DNA of 64,000 bases from Planctomycetota bacterium (GTDB lineage Bacteria > Planctomycetota > Planctomycetia > Pirellulales > PALSA-1355): assembly GCA_003389325.1 (NCBI GenBank), contig QQVE01000051.1, forward strand, positions 79,805 to 143,804. The letters are read 5' to 3'. Below are positions 8,427 to 18,809 of this stretch, piece by piece. Within the stretch, counting starts at the first letter, position 1, and each line of letters opens with the position of its first letter. The position numbers were made by a program, and so were the translations under genes. The notes beneath the pieces were generated by a model that was not told the DNA's origin, ran no database searches, and saw only the letters and a list, made by a program, of their open reading frames with translations.

Positions 8427-11400
8427 ATGTCCCGCTCGGTTTCTTTGGGTTGTTTGTGCCTGCTCGCCGCCCTCTCCACGACCGGCGCGGTCGCCGCCGA
8501 GGCGACTCCGGCGGGGCAGCTCCCTCTGGGGCGCGACGGCCAGCCGCTGAACCTCGACTTTGAGAAAGGCACGCTCGAGCACTGGGTGGCCGAGGGCGAC
8601 GCTTTCGCCAAACAACCGGTTCGCGGCGACACGGTCACCGCGCGCGGACGGGGCATGAAGAGCGAGCACGCCGGGCAGTTTTGGGTGGGCGGCTTTGAAG
8701 TCGCACTGAGCGATGCTCCCCAAGGCACGCTTACTTCGGCTCCCTTTCGCGTGACGCACCCCTGGGCCAGCTTCCGCGTTGCCGGCGGTTCGAACAACAA
8801 TACCCGCGTCGAGTTGGTGCGCGTCGATACGAACAAGGTGATCTTCAAGAGCTCGGGCGACAACACCGAAACGCTCAAGCCCGTGGCCGTCGACCTGCGC
8901 CCGCACATCGGCCGCGACGTGTTCATTCGCCTGGTCGACGCTTCCAGCGGTGGCTGGGGCCACATCAACTTCGACGACTTTAAGGTTCACGCCAAGAAGC
9001 CCGACCTGCCGACGTCGCCCGGCGTGCCTCCGGACGACGAGTATCCCTTTGCCGGCCTTTCTCCCCAGGAAGCGGCCGAAGCCATGGAGGTGCCCCCGGG
9101 CTTCGAGGTGACACTCGGTGCGGGCGAGCCCGACGTGATGCAGCCGATCGCGATGGCCATCGACGACCGCGGCCGCTTGTGGGTGGCCGAGGCATACACG
9201 TATCCCATTCGCGCCCCCGAAGGCGAAGGCAAGGACCGCATCCTGATCTTCGAGGATGCCGACGGCGACGGGCGACTCGAGAAGCGCAAGGTGTTTCTCG
9301 AAAACCTGAACCTGGTCAGCGGTCTGGAAGTGGGTTTCGGTGGCGTGTGGATCGGCGCGGCACCGCACTTGCTGTTCGTGCCCGATCGCGACGGTGACGA
9401 CGTGCCCGATGGCGAGCCGCAGGTGCTGCTCGACGGCTGGGGCTACCACGACACGCACGAAACGCTGAACGCCTTTATCTGGGGACCCGACGGCTGGCTA
9501 TACGGCTGTCACGGCGTGTTCACCCATTCTCTCGTGGGCAAGCCCGGCACACCCGAGGACGACCGCACGCGGATCAACGCGGGCATCTGGCGCTACCACC
9601 CCACGCGGCACGAGTTCGAAGTGTTCGCCCACGGCACGAGCAATCCCTGGGGGGTCGACTTCAACGACTACGGCCAGGCCTTTTGCACGGCCTGCGTGAT
9701 TCCGCACCTGTATCACATCATTCAAGGCGGCCGTTACCAGCGTCAGGCCGGCGTGCACTTCAACCGCCACACCTACGACGACATCAAGACCATCGCTGTG
9801 CATCGCCACTGGATCGGCAACACGCCCCACTCGGGCAACAACCGCTCCGACGCCGCCGGCGGCGGGCACGCGCATGCCGGCGCGATGGTCTATCTCGGCG
9901 GCACCTGGCCGGCGAGGTACCGGAACCAAATCTTCATGAACAACATCCATGGCCAACGCCTCAACGAGGATCTGCTGCTGCCCAAGGGCTCGGGCTACTC
10001 GGGCGACCGGGCGCCCGACTTCTGCATGGCCCGCGATCGCTGGTCGCAGATCATTAACCTGCAATACGGGCCCGACGGCCAGATGTGGATGATCGACTGG
10101 TACGACAAGAATGCCTGCCACCATCGTGACACCGATATCCACGACCGCTCCAACGGGCGGATCTTCAAGGTGTCGTACACGTCGGGGGACAAGCAGCCGT
10201 CTGCATCGCCGGACTTGAAAAAGCTCTCCGACGACGAACTGGTCGACCTGCAGCTCCACCAGAACGATTGGTACGTGCGTCATGCCCGTCGCATTCTGCA
10301 GGAGCGCGGCCCAAACCCGGCCGTGCATGCCAAGCTGGCCGAGATGGCCCAGTCCCATGCGCTAGAAACCCGCCGGCTGCGGGCCGTTTGGGCGCTGCAC
10401 GTCACCGGCGGTCTCGACGAGAAGCTGGGCCTCGCGCTGCTCGAAAACGACTATCCGCACGTCCGCGCTTGGACGATTCAGTTGCTCGGCGAGGGTGGTG
10501 CGTGGTCACCTGCCGTGCTGGAGCGGCTCGTGGAGATGAGCAAGCGCGATCCCTCACCCGTCGTGCGGCTGTATCTCAGCTCGGCCGCGCAACGGTTGCC
10601 GCTGGAACAACGATGGAACCTACTGCCGGGTCTGCTCGCGCGCAGCGAGGACAACGGCGACCACAATCTGCCATTAATGCACTGGTACGCTGCCGAACCG
10701 CTCGCCGAGGTCGACGCAGCTCGGGCGTTGAAGCTCGCCGCCGACGGCAGATTTCCGCTGGTGCAAGCATACATGGCTCGCCGCGTGGCCAAGATCGGCA
10801 CGCCCGAGGCACTAGAAGCGGTCGTGGCCGCGCTCCGCACTGCCAAGAAGCCCGATTTGCAGCTTCGCTACCTGAGCGCCATCGCCGAAGGGCTCAAAGG
10901 TCGCCGCCACGTGCCGATGCCCAAGAGCTGGAAAGACGTGTCCGCGTCACTGGTGGGCAGCACGAACGACGACGTCAACGCGCAGGCCACGGCCCTGGCG
11001 CTAAAGTTCGGCGACCCGGCGGCACTCGCCAAGCTACGCGACGTTCTGGTAAACCGCGACAAACCGCTGGCCGAGCGGAACGGTGCGCTTGATGCCCTGC
11101 TGGCGGCGCGCGATCCCGAACTGCCAGAAACGCTGCACGCGCTGATTGACGAGCGCGTGCTGCGGGGCTCCGTGCTGCGCGGCCTGGCGGCTTACGACCA
11201 CGACCGCACGCCCGGCGTCATTCTCGAGGCCTACCCCGAGATGGACCTGAGCGACAAGCGCGACGCGCTCAACACGCTGGCCTCGCGCGTTGCCTATGCC
11301 ACCGCGCTGTTGGATGCCGTGGGCGACGAGAAGGTCGCGCCTGGTGACTTGTCCGCCGACGTGATTCGCCAGTTGCGCAACCACAAGAACAAAGCGCTCG

Positions 11401-12476
11401 ACGAGCGGATTGCCAAGTATTGGGGCACGGTACGTGAATCGACGGCGGAAAAAGCGAAATTGATCGCCGAGTACACGAAGCTTGCCGGGAAAAAGGATCC
11501 GCGCCGCGACGTCTCGCTCGGCCGGGCCGTCTTTGCCAAGACGTGCGCCCAATGCCATACGCTGTTCGGCGCCGGTGGCAAGATCGGCCCCGAGTTGACC
11601 GGCTCGAACCGCGCGAACCTCGAGTACATTCTGTCCAACATCCTCGATCCATCGGCGGTGCTGGCCAAGGAGTACCAACCCCACGTCATCGTCACCGCCG
11701 ATGGCCGCGTGATCACGGGGCTGGTGAAGTCGCAGGACGACGACGCGCTGACCGTGCAAACCGCCAACGAGCTGGTGGTCTTGCCGCGCGATGAGATCGA
11801 CGAGATGCAGCCCAGCAAGCTCTCGATGATGCCCGACGACCTGCTGAAGCAATTATCCCACGTCGAGGTGCGTTCGCTGATTGCCTACCTGGCCTCGCCG
11901 GCCCAGGTGCCGATGCTGGCCACGGCCGACAACGTTAAGACGCTCTTCAACGGCCAGGACCTTTCGGGCTGGAGCGGAAACGAGTCGCTATGGAGCGTCG
12001 AAGACGGCCAAATTGTCGGCCGCACCTCGGGACTGAAGCAAAACGAGTTTCTCAAGAGCGACCTGGTGCTGGGCGACTTCCGTCTCCGTTGCCAGGTGCA
12101 ACTGGTCGACAACCGCGGCAACAGCGGCATCCAGTTCCGCAGCGAAGTGCTGCCCGATGGACTGGTCAAGGGCTACCAGGCCGACATCGGCGCCGGCTGG
12201 TGGGGCAAGCTGTACGAAGAACACGGCCGAGCCCTGCTATGGGACAAGAGCGGCGAGTCGCACGTGCAGCCCGGCTGGAACACCTACGAAATCCTGGCCG
12301 TGGGCGACAAGATCCAGACCTGGATCAACGGCGAGCTATGCGTCGACCTGGTCGATCCCGTGGGCGCCAAGCGGGGCATTTTGGCGCTGCAACTGCACTC
12401 GGGCGGTCCCACCGAGGTGCGATTCAAGGATTTTGACGTCAAGTTGGTGCCGGCGGCCGAGCTGACCAAGAAATAG
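8427..12476 (+). CDS. PVC-type membrane-bound dehydrogenase with cytochrome c and DUF1080 domains
   Basis: This 1349-aa exported protein has five parts. A signal peptide (about 1-25) is followed by a galactose-binding-like sandwich (about 35-190, ending SSGGWGHINFDDF) of the sort found with GH32-type enzymes. Next comes the PVC dehydrogenase beta-propeller (about 205-560), then HEAT-like repeats (about 590-940). A haem c domain with CAQCH (about 1039-1043) and a C-terminal DUF1080 concanavalin-like domain from LFNGQDLSGW (about 1172-1345) complete it. Such proteins are greatly expanded in planctomycetes and are thought to oxidise or process sugars at the periplasmic face; the substrate is unknown. 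A GH43-like gene follows 61 bp downstream, which supports glycan use. Confidence 0.85.
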   Translation: MSRSVSLGCLCLLAALSTTGAVAAEATPAGQLPLGRDGQPLNLDFEKGTLEHWVAEGDAFAKQPVRGDTVTARGRGMKSEHAGQFWVGGFEVALSDAPQGTLTSAPFRVTHPWASFRVAGGSNNNTRVELVRVDTNKVIFKSSGDNTETLKPVAVDLRPHIGRDVFIRLVDASSGGWGHINFDDFKVHAKKPDLPTSPGVPPDDEYPFAGLSPQEAAEAMEVPPGFEVTLGAGEPDVMQPIAMAIDDRGRLWVAEAYTYPIRAPEGEGKDRILIFEDADGDGRLEKRKVFLENLNLVSGLEVGFGGVWIGAAPHLLFVPDRDGDDVPDGEPQVLLDGWGYHDTHETLNAFIWGPDGWLYGCHGVFTHSLVGKPGTPEDDRTRINAGIWRYHPTRHEFEVFAHGTSNPWGVDFNDYGQAFCTACVIPHLYHIIQGGRYQRQAGVHFNRHTYDDIKTIAVHRHWIGNTPHSGNNRSDAAGGGHAHAGAMVYLGGTWPARYRNQIFMNNIHGQRLNEDLLLPKGSGYSGDRAPDFCMARDRWSQIINLQYGPDGQMWMIDWYDKNACHHRDTDIHDRSNGRIFKVSYTSGDKQPSASPDLKKLSDDELVDLQLHQNDWYVRHARRILQERGPNPAVHAKLAEMAQSHALETRRLRAVWALHVTGGLDEKLGLALLENDYPHVRAWTIQLLGEGGAWSPAVLERLVEMSKRDPSPVVRLYLSSAAQRLPLEQRWNLLPGLLARSEDNGDHNLPLMHWYAAEPLAEVDAARALKLAADGRFPLVQAYMARRVAKIGTPEALEAVVAALRTAKKPDLQLRYLSAIAEGLKGRRHVPMPKSWKDVSASLVGSTNDDVNAQATALALKFGDPAALAKLRDVLVNRDKPLAERNGALDALLAARDPELPETLHALIDERVLRGSVLRGLAAYDHDRTPGVILEAYPEMDLSDKRDALNTLASRVAYATALLDAVGDEKVAPGDLSADVIRQLRNHKNKALDERIAKYWGTVRESTAEKAKLIAEYTKLAGKKDPRRDVSLGRAVFAKTCAQCHTLFGAGGKIGPELTGSNRANLEYILSNILDPSAVLAKEYQPHVIVTADGRVITGLVKSQDDDALTVQTANELVVLPRDEIDEMQPSKLSMMPDDLLKQLSHVEVRSLIAYLASPAQVPMLATADNVKTLFNGQDLSGWSGNESLWSVEDGQIVGRTSGLKQNEFLKSDLVLGDFRLRCQVQLVDNRGNSGIQFRSEVLPDGLVKGYQADIGAGWWGKLYEEHGRALLWDKSGESHVQPGWNTYEILAVGDKIQTWINGELCVDLVDPVGAKRGILALQLHSGGPTEVRFKDFDVKLVPAAELTKK

Positions 12477-12537
12477 CAGCGTCGTCGCCGACTTTGTACT
12501 CACTCCCTCGACCGCACCTTTTGGAGGACTCTCCACA

Positions 12538-13572
12538 ATGACTCCGGGTACGCGCGCTCTAACGGCCGCCCTGCTCTCGACCTTGATGCTGTCGGCTGCC
12601 GCTGCCGAAACACCGCCGCAACTGGCTCGCTGGCTCGGTCCGCAGCAGTGGGAGAAAGACACTCCAGGGCCGATCGTTCAACTCGGCGAAGAGGGCACGT
12701 TTGACGATACGCACATTTTCGCCCCCGCCGTCGCCCTGGAAGACGGCGCGTATCAGCTTTGGTACTGCGGGTCACGCGGAACGCGCCATACGCGCGTCTT
12801 TCGCTTGGGCCTGGCCACGAGTTTTAATGGTAAGCAGTTTGAGAAGTATGCCCACAACCCGGTGCTGGCGTTTGCCGACGGCAAGCGTTCCGTGCTGACT
12901 CCCGGGCTGCTGCGAAACGCCGACGGCAGCGTGCTGCGCGAAGATGCCAAACTGCGGATGTGGTTCAGCGCCACGGCATTCGGCGAGACCGAACTGCACA
13001 CGCTGCACCAGTCGACCAGCAGCGACGGCATTCATTGGGCCAAGCCTTCGCCACCGCAACTCGAACACGTGTACTGCCCCACCGTGCTCAAGAGCGACGA
13101 CGGCTATCAACTCTGGTACGTCGACGTCGCAACGCGTCCCTGGAAGATTCGCTATGCCACCAGCGGTGACGGCCGCGCGTGGGACGTTCGTGCCGAGCCG
13201 GTGCTCGACTTCACGCAGGATTGGGAATCGGGCATCTTAGTGTATCCCTGCGTGCTCCAGGCCGACGGCGTGTATCTGATGTGGTACGGCAGCTACCAGG
13301 CCGACGTGAAGCAGACGACGGCCATCGGCTTTGCGGCCAGCCTCGATGGGATCACGTGGCACAAGCATGCGCAAAACCCCGTGCTGCGCCCTTCCCCCGA
13401 TCGGGCCTGGGAATCGAACTATGTCACCAGCGGATGCGTGCTGCGAATGGCCGACGGCAGCTTCCGCTATTGGTACGCCAGCCGCAAAGCGCCGCCGTTT
13501 ACGAACCTCTATTTCGCCATCAACACGGCCCGCTGGACTGGTCCACCGCCCGAGGATGCAACGGCGCCATAG
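12538..13572 (+). CDS. Secreted GH43/GH32-like five-bladed beta-propeller protein
   Basis: The 344-aa protein has a signal peptide (about 1-23, ending SAAAAE). Repeated blade motifs follow: YQLWYCGS, LRMWFSA, YQLWYVDVA, YLMWYGSY and FRYWYASR, each followed by a turn with S-DG-W. This is the pattern of the GH43/GH32/GH62 and DUF377-type propellers. An acidic residue in the first blade could serve as a catalytic base, but the triad cannot be assigned confidently. TTGGAGG lies just upstream of the ATG. It probably acts on extracellular or periplasmic oligosaccharides, together with the preceding dehydrogenase. Confidence 0.7.
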   Translation: MTPGTRALTAALLSTLMLSAAAAETPPQLARWLGPQQWEKDTPGPIVQLGEEGTFDDTHIFAPAVALEDGAYQLWYCGSRGTRHTRVFRLGLATSFNGKQFEKYAHNPVLAFADGKRSVLTPGLLRNADGSVLREDAKLRMWFSATAFGETELHTLHQSTSSDGIHWAKPSPPQLEHVYCPTVLKSDDGYQLWYVDVATRPWKIRYATSGDGRAWDVRAEPVLDFTQDWESGILVYPCVLQADGVYLMWYGSYQADVKQTTAIGFAASLDGITWHKHAQNPVLRPSPDRAWESNYVTSGCVLRMADGSFRYWYASRKAPPFTNLYFAINTARWTGPPPEDATAP

Positions 13573-13704
13573 TTGCCGCCTTCCGCGCTCGTAGGTGCAC
13601 GCTGCCGCTGAGTCTTCGGCCGGGTTCAACGTGCGGCCGCCGTTCGCGGACCGTACGTTCCTTCCCGAAACCTGGTCGCCAGGCACTACGAATGCTCGGC
13701 CGGT

Positions 13705-15060
13705 TCAGATCTCGACCAGCATCCGCATCGGCTCCTCGACGACTTCCTTGATGCGCTTGAGAAAGGTCACGGCGCCCTGCCCGTCGACGATACGGTGGTC
13801 GTACGTCAGGGCCACGTACATCATGGGGCGAATCACGACCTGGCCTTCGCGGGCCACGGGTCGATCCTGGATGGCGTGCAGCCCGAGAATGCCGCTCTGC
13901 GGCGGGTTCACAATCGGCGTGGATAGCATCGACCCGTAGATGCCTCCGTTGGAAATCGTGAACGTGCCGCCCTGCAGTTCGGCCAACTCGAGTTGGTTGT
14001 TTCTGGCCCGCTCGGCCAGATCGGCAATCGTCAGTTCGATCTCGGCGAAGCTCATCCGGTCGGCATCGCGCAGCACGGGCACGACAAGCCCCTTGCCTCC
14101 CCCCACGGCGATGCCGATGTCGAAATAGTTGAAGTAGGCGATGTCGCTTTCGCGCACTTCGGCGTTGACCTGCGGCACGTGCTTCAAGGCGTCGATCACT
14201 GCCTTGACGAAAAACGACATGAATCCGAGCTTAATGCCGTAACGTTCCTGAAACAGTTTCTTGTGCTCGTTGCGCAGCTCGATCACAGCCGACATGTCGA
14301 TCTCGTTGAACGTCGTCAGCAGCGCGGCGGTCTGCTGCGCCTCGACCAACCGCTGGGCAATCCGACGGCGGATGGGGCTCATCGGCACGATCTCTTCCTC
14401 GCGCCCCTCGCGCGGCCGCTGCCGGGGTCGTTGGCCGTTGCTCGCCACCGGGCGGGGAACGTCCGTACTGATCAGCAGGCCTTCCTCATTTCCGCTGCCA
14501 TCGTCTTCTTCGAGTTCCTCGGACAAGTGCAAGCCGATCCGGTCGGCGGCGGGGCTCTTCTCGTGGTCGTCTTTTTCGCGGCGGGGTTCCGACTTGCGGC
14601 CGCGCGGCTGAATGATGCGGGGCGCGGGCGTCCGCCCGCGCCGGGGCGGCTTGGCCTGGGGCTGGCGAATCGATTCGGCGGCTTGCGCGTGGGCGGCGGC
14701 CGCGGCCTCTTCGTCCTCGGATTCTCCCGCCGGTTCCTCCTCGGGTTCTTCCTGCGGCTGGTCGTCCTCGGTTGCCGCTTGCTCTTTGGCTTGCTGCTTA
14801 CGGGCCGGCGCCGCCCCGCCCTCGCCGGGCTCAATATGGCCGATCACGTCCCCCACGGCGACGGTATCGCCGCTTTGCTTGAGGATCTTCGCCACGGTGC
14901 CTGAGGCAGGTGCGGGAATTTCCAGCGTGGCCTTGTCGGATTCGACTTCGACCAGATTGTCGTCCTTCTCGACGTGGTCGCCTTCGTCGACGAGCCACTT
15001 GCCGATCTGAACCTCGGTGATCGATTCGCCGACGGCGGGAACTTTCAGTTCAACAGTCAT
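13705..15060 (-). CDS. sucB: 2-oxoglutarate dehydrogenase E2 (dihydrolipoyl succinyltransferase)
   Basis: This 451-aa protein transfers succinyl groups to CoA in the TCA cycle. A lipoyl domain (1-78) has the acceptor lysine in VESDKAT (Lys43). A long Glu/Ala/Pro/Arg-rich linker follows (about 80-215). The catalytic acyltransferase domain (about 225-451) contains the TYDHRIVDG active-site motif near residue 420. The peripheral-subunit-binding domain is not in its usual form; only a weak stretch around SPAADRIGLHLSEEL...GSGNEEG (about 172-205) resembles it. It lies 55 bp after sucA on the same strand, so they form an operon. Confidence 0.92.
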   Translation of the reverse strand: MTVELKVPAVGESITEVQIGKWLVDEGDHVEKDDNLVEVESDKATLEIPAPASGTVAKILKQSGDTVAVGDVIGHIEPGEGGAAPARKQQAKEQAATEDDQPQEEPEEEPAGESEDEEAAAAAHAQAAESIRQPQAKPPRRGRTPAPRIIQPRGRKSEPRREKDDHEKSPAADRIGLHLSEELEEDDGSGNEEGLLISTDVPRPVASNGQRPRQRPREGREEEIVPMSPIRRRIAQRLVEAQQTAALLTTFNEIDMSAVIELRNEHKKLFQERYGIKLGFMSFFVKAVIDALKHVPQVNAEVRESDIAYFNYFDIGIAVGGGKGLVVPVLRDADRMSFAEIELTIADLAERARNNQLELAELQGGTFTISNGGIYGSMLSTPIVNPPQSGILGLHAIQDRPVAREGQVVIRPMMYVALTYDHRIVDGQGAVTFLKRIKEVVEEPMRMLVEI

Positions 15061-15115
15061 GGTAGCCTTTCGCGGGGCAAAGCGCCGGCTGGCGCAGCCC
15101 TCTTGCCTCTCTCGT

Positions 15116-17926
<2,811 letters not shown>

Positions 17927-18279
17927 GGGGATCAAGCGCTAGACGGAGTGCATCGCACTGCAATTGTAGGTTCTCCCGTCCAGCGGGTCCGGGTAAGCAC
18001 GGTTTGGGCGAATGCGCCCCTTGGAGGGAGGGCAACGGCAACCGAGTGGACACGCCGCAATTGAGCGCAACCAGACTCATTGTAGCGGTCGTCCCTGCCG
18101 CGGAACCCCCGCCCTCGCCGCGATTTGCCCTGCAAACGCGGCAGTCACAGCCCGAGCGGGCCAGGCAGGTCATTCTCCCGGTGCGACAATTGGCATATCA
18201 TGAACTACAGATTCTCCTTTCCAACAGCAGACTTGCGCCGTCGGCGGCCACTAGGGTCGCGGCGACGGCGAACTAACCC
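17927..18279. other. Intergenic stretch between divergent sucA and the zinc-ribbon gene
   Basis: About 350 bp without a convincing gene. It should hold the promoters of the sucAB operon (minus) and of the plus-strand run that starts at 18280. I see an AT-richer patch around 18185-18225, but no promoter pair good enough to name. No RNA gene signature such as RNase P, tmRNA or a tRNA is visible. Confidence 0.6.
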
Positions 18280-18741
18280 ATGAACGTCACTTATAGTTGT
18301 GCCCAGTGTGGCCGGACCGTGCGGGCCGACGTTGCGCCGGACGCCGACTCGTTGGCATGTCCGCAGTGCCAGGCCGAAGTCGCTTTGCCCGCCGATGCAC
18401 TTTCCGGAGGGCAGTTGAACCGTTGCCTAATCTGCCCCAGCACCGATCTGTTCGTGCGAAAGGCATTTCCGCAGCGGTTGGGCGTCACCATCGTCGCCGT
18501 GGGCATCTTGGCGAGCTGCGTCACCTGGTACTTCGCCGAAGTGGTGGCCACGTTCGCCATTCTGTTCGCGACCGCCCTGGTCGACGTGGTGCTGTACCTG
18601 ATCGTGCCCGATGCGCTGATGTGCTACCGCTGCGGTGCTTTGTACCGGCGGACTGAAGGCACCGGCGACCACGGCCCCTTCAACCTGGAGACTCACGAGC
18701 GCCACCGGCAACAGGCGGCCCGGATGGCCGGCCAAGAGTAG
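18280..18741 (+). CDS. Zinc-ribbon membrane protein of unknown function
   Basis: The 153-aa protein has four CxxC knuckles: CAQC (about 8-11), CPQC (about 28-31), CLIC (about 49-52) and CYRC (about 115-118). This suggests two zinc ribbons flanking two transmembrane helices (about 67-110). The tail is hydrophilic (HERHRQQAARMAGQE). I recognise the architecture as a conserved hypothetical type in planctomycetes but know no function. It reads in the same direction as the FAD/FeS dehydrogenase gene 68 bp downstream and may be co-transcribed with it. Confidence 0.75.
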   Translation: MNVTYSCAQCGRTVRADVAPDADSLACPQCQAEVALPADALSGGQLNRCLICPSTDLFVRKAFPQRLGVTIVAVGILASCVTWYFAEVVATFAILFATALVDVVLYLIVPDALMCYRCGALYRRTEGTGDHGPFNLETHERHRQQAARMAGQE

Positions 18742-18809
18742 CAGGCATTGGCATCGCGTCTCCGGCAGTCTCAACCGGCCGCGCCGCCTCGTTGGCGGCA
18801 CGATAGTTT

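Noticed and set aside
18068..18203. Short plus-strand frames between sucA and the zinc-ribbon gene
   Set aside because: No ribosome-binding site, no motif, and overlapping alternatives in several frames; treated as leader DNA.
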